The notes under the pieces were generated by a model. The model saw nothing but the letters and a program-made list of their open reading frames with translations. It was not told the origin of the DNA and did not search any database. The position numbers were made by a program, and so were the translations under genes. Shown here piece by piece: positions 17,806-25,522 of a stretch of 64,000 nucleotides of DNA; positions within the stretch are counted from its first letter, which is position 1, and each line of letters starts with the position of its first letter. Origin of the DNA: Rhodospirillales bacterium (lineage in GTDB: Bacteria; Pseudomonadota; Alphaproteobacteria; Rhodospirillales; Magnetospirillaceae); the NCBI GenBank assembly GCA_019455065.1, contig JACFNC010000003.1:248001-312000 (forward strand), given 5' to 3'.

Positions 17806-17865
17806 CGTCATTGCCGGGCTTGTCCCGGCAATCCATGGCCCCCCGGGTCGAGCCCGGGGGTGACG
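17806..17865. repeat. palindromic intergenic repeat element (CGTCATTGCCGGGC type)
   Basis: The 60-base element between hom and glpX holds two hairpins: TTGCCGGG/CCCGGCAA and CCCCCGGG/CCCGGGGG, bracketed by CGTCA and TGACG. This is the common small dispersed repeat of Alphaproteobacteria. Confidence 0.65.
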
Positions 17866-17913
17866 ACAAGGGAAGCCCCGGCGGTGGGACGGCAATAGGG
17901 ATGGGAAGCGGAC

Positions 17914-18882
17914 ATGGATCGTAATCTGGCTTTGGAAGCGGTCAGGGTCACCGAGGCGGCGGCGGTGGCGGCCTCGCGGCTGATGGGGCGGGGCGACGAG
18001 ATGGCGGCCGACCAGGCCGCAGTCGACGCGATGTTCGAGGCGCTGATGAGCCTGGCGATCGACGGCACCGTGGTCGTTGGCGAGGGCACGGCGGACGAGG
18101 CGCCGATTCTCTATGTCGGTCAGCGCGTGGGGGCCGGCCAGGGGCCGAAGCTCGAGATCGCCATCGACCCGCTCGAGGGGCCGACCATCACGGCCAAGGG
18201 CGGCAACAACGCCCTGTCCGTGATCGCCATGGCCGAGGAGGGCGGCTTCCTCACCGTGCCCGACGTCTACATGAACAAGATCGCGGTCGGCGGCGACCTG
18301 CCCGACCAGGTCGTCGATCTCGACGCCTCGCCCGAGGAGAACGTGCGCAGTCTGGCCGCCGCCAGGGGCGTGGACGTCGGCGACCTGCGCGTCTGCATCC
18401 TCGACCGCCCGCGCCATGAGGAACTGATCGGCCAGGTGCGCGAGGCGGGCGCACACGTCATCCTGATCTCCGACGGCGACGTCAGCAGCGTGATCGCCAC
18501 CGCGCGGCCCGACGCCGAGGTCGACATGTACATGGGCATCGGCGGCGCCCCCCAGGGGGTGCTCGCGGCCGCCGCCCTGCGCTGCGTCGGCGGCCAGATG
18601 CAGGGGCGCCTCGTGCTGCGCAACGAGGAGGAGCGGGCCAAGGCGCGCAAGTGCGGCATCACGGACTTCAACCGGAAATACGACATCGCCGACATGGCGC
18701 GCGGCACGCTGATGGTCGCCGCGACCGGCGTTACCCAGGGTGCCGCCCTGCCGGGGGTGCGGCTGGCCCGCGGCGCCGCCGTCACCCACTCGCTGGTGAT
18801 GCGCTCGAAGACCGGCACCGTACGCTACATACGGGCGCACCACATCCTGTCGCGCAAGGTCAAGCCCGGAACCGGAGCATGA
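17914..18882 (+). CDS. glpX: class II fructose-1,6-bisphosphatase
   Basis: 322 residues. The metal/substrate motif IDPLEGPTITAKGGNNALSV defines the GlpX family, with VGEGTADEAPILYVG upstream (metal-binding Glu and Asp). GIGGAPQGVLAAAAL is also conserved. It dephosphorylates fructose-1,6-bisphosphate in gluconeogenesis. The stop overlaps the recJ start by 4 bases (ATGA). Confidence 0.96.
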   Translation: MDRNLALEAVRVTEAAAVAASRLMGRGDEMAADQAAVDAMFEALMSLAIDGTVVVGEGTADEAPILYVGQRVGAGQGPKLEIAIDPLEGPTITAKGGNNALSVIAMAEEGGFLTVPDVYMNKIAVGGDLPDQVVDLDASPEENVRSLAAARGVDVGDLRVCILDRPRHEELIGQVREAGAHVILISDGDVSSVIATARPDAEVDMYMGIGGAPQGVLAAAALRCVGGQMQGRLVLRNEEERAKARKCGITDFNRKYDIADMARGTLMVAATGVTQGAALPGVRLARGAAVTHSLVMRSKTGTVRYIRAHHILSRKVKPGTGA

Positions 18883-20669
18883 TGCTGGCCGCGCCGCCGG
18901 CGGCTCCGGCGGCGTTCCTGGGCGTCGAGCGTTCGCTGACCGGCCGGCGCTGGCAGGTGCGGGCCACCGACGAACGCCTGGCGCTCGCCCTGAGTCAGCG
19001 GCTGGGCCTGCCCGAGGTCGTGGGCCGCCTTTTGGCGGCGCGCGGGATCGGCCTCGACGAAGCCGAGCCGTTCCTGCGCCCGACCCTGCGCGAGATGTTG
19101 CCCGACCCGGCCCACCTGCTGGGCATGGAGGCGGCCGTTGAACGCCTGGTGCGTGCGGTGCGCGACGGCGAGTCGGTCTGCATCTTCGGCGACTACGACG
19201 TCGACGGCGCCACCTCGGCGGCGCTGCTGCGGCGCTTTCTCGATGCCGTGGGGGCGCGGGTGCGCGTCTACATTCCCGACCGCATCAAGGAGGGCTACGG
19301 CCCCAACGCGCCGGCCCTGTTGCGCCTGCGGGCCGAGGGGGTGGGCCTCGTCATCACGGTCGATTGCGGCACCGCGGCCTTCGATCCGCTGGCGGCGGCG
19401 GCCGAGGCGGGCATGGACGTGATCGTCGTCGACCATCACGAGCCGGCGGGAACGGCCTTGCCCCCGGCCGTGGCGGTCGTCAACCCGAAGCGCCTGGACC
19501 AGGACAATTCGCATCCGCACCTCGCCGCCGTAGGCGTCGCCTTCCTGCTGGTGGTGGCGCTCAACCGGGCGCTGCGCGAGGCCGGCTGGTACGCGACCCG
19601 GCCGGCCCCCGACCTGATGCGCTGGCTGGACCTCGTGGCCCTGGGCACGGTATGCGACGTCGTGCCGCTGGTCGGCGTGAACCGCGCCTTGGTGGCGCAG
19701 GGCTTGAAGGTGATGGCGGGGCGCGGCAATGCCGGGCTGGCGGCGCTGGCCGACGTCGCCGGGGTGCGCGAGCGGCCCGAGGCCTATCACGTCGGCTACA
19801 TCTTGGGGCCGCGGGTGAATGCCGGCGGGCGCGTCGGCGAGGCCGACCTTGGGGTGCGCCTGCTGACCACCGAGGACGCCGCGGCGGCGGCCGAGATGGC
19901 GCGGCGTCTCGACGACTACAACCGCGATCGCCAGGACATCGAGGCCGCGGTGCTGCTGGCCGCCATCGAGCAGGTGGAGGGCCGGGACGACGACGGCGGC
20001 GTGGTGGTGGCGGCGGGCGAGGGGTGGCATCCCGGGGTCATCGGCATCGTCGCCGGGCGCCTCAAGGAACGCTACAACCGCCCCGCCTGTGTCGTCGCCT
20101 TCGAGGGCGACGTCGGCAAGGGCTCGGGGCGGTCGCTGGCCGGGTTCGACCTCGGTGCGGCGGTGATCGCCGCCCACCAACAGGGCCTTCTGGTCGCCGG
20201 CGGCGGCCACGCCATGGCCGCCGGCTTCACCGTGGAGAAGGCGAAGCTGTCCGCCTTCCGCGCCTTCCTCGACGGGCGCCTGGCCGAGCACGCGGCGGGG
20301 CGTCTGGTGCCCAGCCTGGAACTCGACGGCGCCGTCGACCTCGGCGGCTGCACCGTGCCCCTGGTCGAGCGGCTGCGCGCCCTTGGCCCGTTCGGGGCCG
20401 GCAACGCCGAGCCCCGCTTCGCCGTTCCCGCCGCCCGCGTGGCCCGCGCCGACGTGGTCGGCAGCGGGCATGTGCGCTGCCTGCTGTTCGGAGCCGGCGG
20501 GGCGCGGCTCAAGGCCATGGCCTTCCGCGCCGCCGACTCCGAACTCGGCCACGCCCTGCTCAACGCCGCCGGCGCCGCGCTGCACTTCGCGGGCACGCTG
20601 AGGGCCGACAACTGGCAGGGGCGGGAAGCGGTGCAACTCTTCATCGACGACGCCGCGCCAGCCCGCTGA
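18879..20669 (+). CDS. recJ: single-stranded-DNA-specific exonuclease RecJ
   Basis: 596 residues from the ATG at 18879, overlapping glpX. DHH-family motifs: FGDYDVDGATSAALL, VDCGT and VVDHHEP. A DHHA1 domain follows with GGGHAMAAGFTV, and the C-terminus is an OB-fold. RecJ degrades single-stranded DNA 5' to 3' in recombination and mismatch repair. All catalytic motifs are intact. Confidence 0.96.
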   Translation: MMLAAPPAAPAAFLGVERSLTGRRWQVRATDERLALALSQRLGLPEVVGRLLAARGIGLDEAEPFLRPTLREMLPDPAHLLGMEAAVERLVRAVRDGESVCIFGDYDVDGATSAALLRRFLDAVGARVRVYIPDRIKEGYGPNAPALLRLRAEGVGLVITVDCGTAAFDPLAAAAEAGMDVIVVDHHEPAGTALPPAVAVVNPKRLDQDNSHPHLAAVGVAFLLVVALNRALREAGWYATRPAPDLMRWLDLVALGTVCDVVPLVGVNRALVAQGLKVMAGRGNAGLAALADVAGVRERPEAYHVGYILGPRVNAGGRVGEADLGVRLLTTEDAAAAAEMARRLDDYNRDRQDIEAAVLLAAIEQVEGRDDDGGVVVAAGEGWHPGVIGIVAGRLKERYNRPACVVAFEGDVGKGSGRSLAGFDLGAAVIAAHQQGLLVAGGGHAMAAGFTVEKAKLSAFRAFLDGRLAEHAAGRLVPSLELDGAVDLGGCTVPLVERLRALGPFGAGNAEPRFAVPAARVARADVVGSGHVRCLLFGAGGARLKAMAFRAADSELGHALLNAAGAALHFAGTLRADNWQGREAVQLFIDDAAPAR

Positions 20670-20699
20670 GGCGGGCGCGGGGAAGCGGACGGAAAACGT

Positions 20700-20727
20700 T
20701 TGATTTTGCCGCGCCGCCCGGTTATCA
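20700..20727 (+). promoter_or_regulatory. promoter of tRNA-Glu
   Basis: TTGATT (20700-20705) and TTATCA (20722-20727) are 16 bases apart and end about 21 bases ahead of the mature tRNA. Confidence 0.5.
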
Positions 20728-20748
20728 AGGCGCCCGCACGCCCTCGAC

Positions 20749-20824
20749 GTCCCCATCGTCTAGAGGCCTAGGACACCGCCCTTTCACGGCGGCGACAGGG
20801 GTTCGAATCCCCTTGGGGACGCCA
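20749..20824 (+). tRNA. tRNA-Glu (anticodon TTC)
   Basis: 76 bases including an encoded CCA. The acceptor arms are GTCCCCA and TGGGGAC with discriminator G. The anticodon stem CCGCC/GGCGG encloses loop CTTTCAC, giving anticodon TTC. The T-arm is ACAGGGGTTCGAATCCCCT. It marks the boundary to a less GC-rich accessory region. Confidence 0.97.
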
Positions 20825-21019
20825 AGCGATTTCAATTAGTTCCACTCGCTGGCCGGGCTGTTTCCGTTCGTAAGGAATTTTTGCGGAAAGAACCGCGCAG
20901 TTCGCACGCACGGAAGCTCGTCGAAATTCCAGGCGCGGTCTCGTTCCTCAATTACGGGTGGACCAATCTTTTTGCGCCACCTACGATAGAGGAGGCTGGT
21001 TACTACACAGGAAGCCGCG

Positions 21020-21604
21020 ATGAAGCGGAAATCGTTACTGTCCGTTGCGGCCGCTGTTACCATCCTAGCTGCGTCCAACCCTGCAGCTGCCGAGCCGCTG
21101 TCCGTCGCAGAATACGAGTACCAACCTATGACCTACGCTGGGCATGGAAGGCTTGAGGCATGTGGGGTTCGTTTTCTTGTGGTTACCCACCAGAGGATGG
21201 CATTCGACGGATCGGTAAATGTTTTCTTGATCGGCAGCAGCAACCTTACGATGGTTTTCAAGATCATCGCGCGTTCAGGTGATGAGGCCCTGAAAGCTGT
21301 TCCCATAAGTTTTGCATGGATGCGCCTGCGGAACGGTTCCAACACCCTCGATTTCAAGAGGATACCCGGCGAAATACCTGAAGCCTACGTGGCTTACAGC
21401 ACCGCAGGCGACTCTAAGGAAATTCGCCTGCTTTTTGACTTGGTTGCGAGCGGCGCCGTGGTCGGGGTTTCAGAAGAGGGAAAAGAGTCGGACCATACCT
21501 TCGACATTCCGCCAGCCGCTGAACGAGTGGTGTTTGACAGGCTGTTTGAGTGTACGGACCAATTAGTAGACCAAGCACTTAGTGCGGCTCAGGGCCACCA
21601 GTGA
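21020..21604 (+). CDS. secreted protein of unknown function
   Basis: 194 residues. A clear Sec signal peptide (MKRKSLLSVAAAVTILAASNPAAA) with likely cleavage after AAA near residue 24. The mature protein has two Cys and mixed beta content. I recognise no family. Codon choice and base composition are visibly less GC-rich than the core genes around it, and it follows directly on tRNA-Glu, so acquisition by transfer is plausible. Confidence 0.6.
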   Translation: MKRKSLLSVAAAVTILAASNPAAAEPLSVAEYEYQPMTYAGHGRLEACGVRFLVVTHQRMAFDGSVNVFLIGSSNLTMVFKIIARSGDEALKAVPISFAWMRLRNGSNTLDFKRIPGEIPEAYVAYSTAGDSKEIRLLFDLVASGAVVGVSEEGKESDHTFDIPPAAERVVFDRLFECTDQLVDQALSAAQGHQ

Positions 21605-21904
21605 GCGTCTGCCGATAATCAACCGCACCAGCGCCGCCCGCAATCGCAGCCTCGGATTGCTCACGTGTCGAGATTGACCCTGCCGGAACCAAGGGATTCC
21701 GTGCCCTTCCGTCCGCCTGCCCGGCACGCCTCTGTATCTTGCCATCTCTCAGCCCCTTCGGGCGCGCCCACGCCGCTCTAGGCAGTGAATGGCTGGGTGC
21801 ACTGTCACCGTGTCGCCGGAATGGTTGCGCGTTTCAATGGAGGTTGGACAAAATGCAGAAGGTATTGCATGGTGTAGATAATCGAGATTAACGGAGAACC
21901 GAGA
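21605..21904. other. 300-base gap without a supported gene
   Basis: No frame here looks coding. The last 60 bases are AT-richer and hold the likely control region of the XRE gene, including a short inverted repeat and TAGATAAT. I see no well-spaced -35/-10 pair. Confidence 0.5.
21853..21870. promoter_or_regulatory. possible operator upstream of the XRE gene
   Basis: ATGCA and TGCAT form an inverted repeat with an 8-base spacer, about 35 bases ahead of the XRE start. An autoregulatory operator is a guess from position. Confidence 0.3.
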
Positions 21905-22408
21905 ATGCAGATCACCGCCGCCCAGTGCCGCGCCGCCCGCAGCCTGCTGAACTGGACGCAGGAACAGCTTGCCGTCAACGCGAGCGTCTCTCGCGCCACC
22001 ATTGCCGATTTTGAGTCCAACATCCGGCACCCGATGAAGAACAACCTACGGTCGATCGCCGACTGTATGTTCGCTGCCGGGGTGGAATTTATCTCCGAGG
22101 AAGAAAATTCCGGCGTTGGCGTTCGCTTTCGCGAGCGGAAACTCGAATACATCAACAACGTGCGCGTCGACCGCCTCAACCGTACAGCCACTATGCGGAT
22201 GCGCTACGCTGGGGAGGACTTCGTGTGCGTAATCGACCTCCACGCGATTAATGACTATCACCGAACCAATTTCTCGACTGACGATGAGTTCGCCCGGGCG
22301 ATCAGTAGCATCTTACACATTGTGCTCGCCGCGGTGGAACGCTATGCCGGAACGCACATCAAGGAAGGGAAGATGCTGATCAATTATGACATGCTGATAG
22401 GGAATTGA
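21905..22408 (+). CDS. XRE-family regulator with a DUF1488-like C-terminal domain
   Basis: 167 residues. A helix-turn-helix covers residues about 4-60 (QCRAARSLLNWTQEQLAVNASVS, then RATIADFE). The C-terminal half (YAGEDFVCVIDLHAINDYH, then FARAISSILHIVLAAVERYA) resembles DUF1488, a small domain usually found alone. The combination in one chain is uncommon in my experience. It lies in the low-GC patch after tRNA-Glu and has no obvious target gene beside it. It might repress itself through the upstream repeat. Confidence 0.7.
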   Translation: MQITAAQCRAARSLLNWTQEQLAVNASVSRATIADFESNIRHPMKNNLRSIADCMFAAGVEFISEEENSGVGVRFRERKLEYINNVRVDRLNRTATMRMRYAGEDFVCVIDLHAINDYHRTNFSTDDEFARAISSILHIVLAAVERYAGTHIKEGKMLINYDMLIGN

Positions 22409-22535
22409 CCTGCCCTGTTGCTGGCGAGTTCCGCAGCGGAGAGTAAGCTTCAAGAGAACGAGGTTTCCGCTGGCACGGTCTGGTGAAAGTAGATGAGCGT
22501 CTGGAATCCCCGGCGCGTGCACTGGCGCAGCCTTT

Positions 22536-22564
22536 TCAAAACCTAGTGCTTCTGCATCAGAAGC
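22536..22564 (-). terminator. hairpin downstream of the toxin-antitoxin pair
   Basis: On the minus strand GCTTCTG and CAGAAGC form a 7-base stem with a 3-base loop (22548-22564), and a short TTTT follows after six bases. It would end higBA transcription. Confidence 0.4.
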
Positions 22565-22601
22565 GGAGCGCCAGAGTCATATTCGTGTAAATAGGGCTTC
22601 A

Positions 22602-22883
22602 TCACGCCGCCGACAGGCGCACATGCACGCGGCTGCCGGTCGCCTCGGCGAAACGCAGCAAGGTCTTGGTGCTCGGCAGAGTCTGGCCGCTTTCGAGGCG
22701 GGCGACTACGGATTGAGTCGTGCCCATGCGAAGGGCCACTTCGGCCTGGGACAAGCCGGCGCGGGCGCGGGCCTTCACCAGTTCGGCGGCGATCTCGAAT
22801 TCGGGCGCCAGGGCGTCGTATTCCGCCTTGAACGCCGGGTCCTTCATCCATTCCTGCTTAAGCTGTTCGAAAGGGATGGTCAT
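22602..22883 (-). CDS. higA: HigA-type antitoxin (XRE helix-turn-helix)
   Basis: 93 residues from the ATG at 22883. The helix-turn-helix spans residues about 35-75 (ARARAGLSQAEVALRMGTTQ, then SVVARLESG). The N-terminal 30 residues (LKQEWMKDPAFKAEYDAL) resemble the toxin-contact arm of HigA antitoxins. The start overlaps the toxin stop (ATGA), a toxin-first order typical of higBA. It should neutralise the toxin and repress the shared promoter. Confidence 0.85.
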   Translation of the reverse strand: MTIPFEQLKQEWMKDPAFKAEYDALAPEFEIAAELVKARARAGLSQAEVALRMGTTQSVVARLESGQTLPSTKTLLRFAEATGSRVHVRLSAA

Positions 22884-23206
22884 GAAACTATCTCCTTTGC
22901 CCGCTCTGCGGCGAGACGGATGGCGGCGGGCGGCGTCCGTTGCGTCTTCTTCACGAATGCATGGACGATGACGATGCGCCGCTCGTGGGCCACAACGTAA
23001 ATCGCCCGCGCGATGCCATCCCGGCCGGTCATTCGCATCTCCCACAGTTTGTTTCGCAACGGCTTGACATGGGGTTCGCGCATGTGCTGCGGGCCGACGG
23101 TCACCATCATGTCGAGGATGCGCACCAGTTTGGCGCGGATATCCAGTGGCAGGGCGCCAAGCTCCCCCCGCACCGTCTCGTTCAGGACTTCCACCGTCCA
23201 CGTCAT
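22880..23206 (-). CDS. higB: HigB/Gp49-type RelE-superfamily toxin
   Basis: 108 residues. The pattern ELGALPLDIRAKLVRIL, then PHVKPLRNKLWEMRM, then IARAIYVVAHERRIVIVHAFVKKTQRTP is diagnostic of the phage-derived Gp49-like/HigB toxins, which cleave mRNA on the ribosome. The C-terminal Lys/Arg cluster fits RNA binding. It is upstream of and overlaps the antitoxin gene. Predicted promoter elements sit so close to the ATG that the mRNA may be leaderless. Confidence 0.88.
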   Translation of the reverse strand: MTWTVEVLNETVRGELGALPLDIRAKLVRILDMMVTVGPQHMREPHVKPLRNKLWEMRMTGRDGIARAIYVVAHERRIVIVHAFVKKTQRTPPAAIRLAAERAKEIVS

Positions 23207-23212
23207 ATGGCG

Positions 23213-23240
23213 ATGATATCGCTTTTCTGCGATAGCGCAA
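23213..23240 (-). promoter_or_regulatory. higBA promoter with embedded operator
   Basis: On the minus strand TTGCGC (23235-23240) and TATCAT (23213-23218) are spaced by 16 bases. The inverted repeat TATCGC (23217-23222) / GCGATA (23229-23234) overlaps the spacer and -10, as expected for HigA autorepression. The predicted start of transcription falls at or next to the toxin ATG (23206). Confidence 0.55.
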
Positions 23241-23257
23241 ATGGGTGGGATGCGATG

Positions 23258-23509
23258 CTACTGGCATCCCGTCGGTTCGCGCGCGCATTGCGTGCTGGCC
23301 TGCGCCTGTTGGGCGCCCGTCTCGACCAGCGCGGGAACCGCGAGCGCGTCGGCGATCCTGCCGAACACGCCACCCAGCGCGCTGCCGACCATGCCCGCGC
23401 CGAAGGTGACCGCCGCCGACATGCCGGCGGCGAGCAGGACGTAGTCCATGGGCGAGGCGCCGGACTCGTCCCGGCGGAGCATTCTCAAGCGGGTGGCGAG
23501 GAATCCCAT
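23258..23509 (-). CDS. orphan Flp/Fap-type pilin-like protein
   Basis: 83 residues from the ATG at 23509, which has AGGAGA 8 bases upstream; a longer frame reaches 23590. The segment RRDESGASPMDYVLLAAGMS matches the Flp prepilin site, G followed by four residues and then EY (here G-ASPM-DY). A hydrophobic helix follows. No tad/cpa pilus genes are near. The Cys pair at the C-terminus is unusual for Flp pilins. Confidence 0.6.
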   Translation of the reverse strand: MGFLATRLRMLRRDESGASPMDYVLLAAGMSAAVTFGAGMVGSALGGVFGRIADALAVPALVETGAQQAQASTQCAREPTGCQ

Positions 23510-23726
23510 TTTCGCGTTCTCCTGCCGGATGGCTCGTCCCGAATGAGGCGGGGCCACTACTTCGGGGACATCAGTGCGATGCGGTACCACGTCCGCGAAT
23601 ACTGCCGGGAACTCGCGGCGTGAAGGAGATATTAAAAAGGAGTATTTTGGGCGGAAAAGTATTGGACGAACTCATCCGTTCGGATGTGTGGGAACGACTG
23701 GTTCTATGACTCCGTATTGCTTCCGC

Positions 23727-23797
23727 CATTGCGAGCGGAGCGAAGCAATCCAGGCCTCGCTGTCATGATTGCTTCGTTGCGTCGCTCCTCGCAACGA
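23727..23797. repeat. palindromic repeat element (CATTGCGAGCGNAGCGAAGCAATC type)
   Basis: The arms ATTGCGAGCGGAGCGAAGC and GCTTCGTTGCGTCGCTCCTC form a long imperfect hairpin. This is a well-known dispersed repeat of Proteobacteria. It abuts the 3' end of the DUF72 gene. A shorter piece with GAAGCAATCCAG occurs near 26897. Confidence 0.65.
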
Positions 23798-23805
23798 CCC
23801 CTTCT

Positions 23806-24686
23806 TCAAATTCGCCGCCGCACCCGCTCGTCGAGAGCCAGGGCGTCGTGGGGGGCGCGGACTTTGGCGTCGTTGTCGAAATAGATGAAGACGTCGCGCG
23901 GGGCGGCGGGGGGCGAGGGGGCGGTGAGGCGTTCGGCGTCGGCGGGTTCGCGCCGCTCGCCCAGGCGACCACCCGCTCGGCCCAGGCGTCGAGGGCGTCG
24001 TCGTCGTAGCCGCTGGCGTAGAGCACCTCGGAGCCGTGCAGGCGGCAATAGACGAAGTCGGCGGTCACGTCCATCAGCCGGGGCCACTCCACCGAGTCCG
24101 CGCACACCAGGGCTACCCGGTAGCTGCGCAGCAGTTCGACGAATTCCGGCACCGCGAAGCTCTTGTTGCGGATCTCCATTGCGTGGCGCAGGGGCCGCGA
24201 GCCCGCCTCGGGAAAGGCGGCGCGGCCGGCCACCTTGGCGTCGTGGCGGCGGGCGAGGTGGCCGGCGGCTTCGCTGTCGTGGGGCAAGAGCTTCAGCCAG
24301 GCCTCGATGCGCGGCGCGTCGAAGCGGAAGAAGGGCGGGAACTGCCACAGGATGGGGCCCAGCTTGTCGCCAAGCGCGAAAATGCCGCTGGCCAGGAAGT
24401 TGGCGAGCGGCGTCTCGATGTCCTTCAGGCGGCGAATGTGGGTGATGTAGCGAGGGGCCTTGACCGCGAACGAGAACCCGTCCGGCGTCTGCGCAGCCCA
24501 TTCCGCGAAGTACTCCGGTCGCTGGAGGGAATAGAAGGTGCCGTTGATCTCGATGCTGCGGAAGCGCTCGGCGGCGTAGCGCAACTCGTCCTTCTGCCGG
24601 AGGCCCTCGGGGTAGAACACGCCGCGCCAGGGCTCGTAACGCCAGCCCGAAATGCCGATCCGAACGGTGCCGTCTTCCGCCACCAC
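23806..24686 (-). CDS. DUF72 family protein, interrupted by a frameshift near its 3' end
   Basis: The first about 250 residues are a normal DUF72 TIM barrel: RIGISGWRYEPWRGVFYPEG, then FRSIEINGTFYSLQRPE, FSFAVKAPRYITH and LGPILWQFPP. After VVAWASGANPP the frame turns into a Pro/Ser/Thr-rich tail that would run to 23763 inside a repeat element. The genuine C-terminus, RDVFIYFDNDAKVRAPHDAL to ERVRRRI with its stop at 23806, is in a different frame. One base appears to be missing in a C-rich stretch at about 23905-23945. This is either a sequencing error or a recent mutation. Function of DUF72 is unknown. Confidence 0.75.
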
Positions 24687-24717
24687 AGGCTCCCTCGCCG
24701 GTGGGTCTGGCGCCGGC

Positions 24718-25392
24718 CTAAGGCCGTGCCCACAGGCGCATCAGGTTGTAATAGCCTTCCAAGAACAGTTCGGTGGTCGGCGTGTTCGGCGCCTCGGCCA
24801 CCAGGGCGTGGTGGACGCGGTGCAGGGCCGAGGCGATGGCGCGCTGCCCGGCGTCGGGGATGACGCTCTGGATCCAGCATACGGCCACGATGCGGGCCCC
24901 TCTCGTGACCGGAGCAACGCGGTGCGGGGTGCCGGTGGCATAGGCGAAGGCGTCGCCGCGCGCCAGCTTGGCGCGATGTTCGGCCGCCCCTTCCGCCAGC
25001 ACCAGCTCACCGCCGTCATAATCCGCCGGGTCGGACAGAAACACCGTGACCGAGACGTCGGTGCGCATCATGCCCGCCGCGCCGCCGAGCAGCGGATTGT
25101 CGACGTGCAGGCCGTATTCCATGCCCGGCTCGTAGCGGGCCACGATGGGGCGGGAGAAACGCAGCGGCAGGACGTGGTCGGCGATCAGCGGATGGGCGGC
25201 CAACGCGCCATGCACCAGTTCCTGGAGTTCGCGGGCGCCGTGGGTGGCCGGGTCGAGCTCGAGGTTGCGCTTCGTCCCGCGCGCCGCGGCGCCGGCGGTG
25301 CGCCCGCCGTCGGTCCATCGCGCCTCGGCCAGCACCCGGTCGACGAAGGCCAGGGCGTCGGAACCGAGCAGTGCGGGAACGTGCAGCGTCAT
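24718..25392 (-). CDS. PKHD-type Fe(II)/2-oxoglutarate hydroxylase (PiuC-like)
   Basis: 224 residues from the ATG at 25392, which has GAGGAG 7 bases upstream; a GTG at 25407 is possible. The facial triad is in YGLHVDNPLL (His-x-Asp) and the distal His in GTPHRVAPVTRG, with the 2-oxoglutarate Arg close by. The C-terminal LEGYYNLMRLWARP is typical of PiuC, which is usually found beside TonB receptors for iron siderophores. None is adjacent here, so its substrate is unknown. Confidence 0.87.
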   Translation of the reverse strand: MTLHVPALLGSDALAFVDRVLAEARWTDGGRTAGAAARGTKRNLELDPATHGARELQELVHGALAAHPLIADHVLPLRFSRPIVARYEPGMEYGLHVDNPLLGGAAGMMRTDVSVTVFLSDPADYDGGELVLAEGAAEHRAKLARGDAFAYATGTPHRVAPVTRGARIVAVCWIQSVIPDAGQRAIASALHRVHHALVAEAPNTPTTELFLEGYYNLMRLWARP

Positions 25393-25522
25393 CGAAACGC
25401 TCCTCACGGGGATTGGAAGCGTTCAAATTAGCACATGCTCATCCGGGCCGCACCCGCGTTGCCGTCGCTTGACGGCCGACGGGCCGGGAATAGAGTGGTG
25501 CAAACATTCCCACGAGGTCCCC

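Noticed and set aside
16495-18843. A 782-codon open frame on the minus strand
   Set aside because: Antisense to hom and glpX, both of which have full family motifs. The His/Arg/Gly-rich translation is a shadow.
22545-22602. A 19-codon frame overlapping the end of higA (MKPYLHEYDSG...)
   Set aside because: It has a TGATG overlap but no Shine-Dalgarno, no recognisable motif and covers the predicted terminator hairpin, so I could not support it as a gene.
20799-24700. Attachment-site repeat of the tRNA-Glu 3' end
   Set aside because: Only an 8-base match (GAATCCCC near 22503) was found, which is too short to support an att site.
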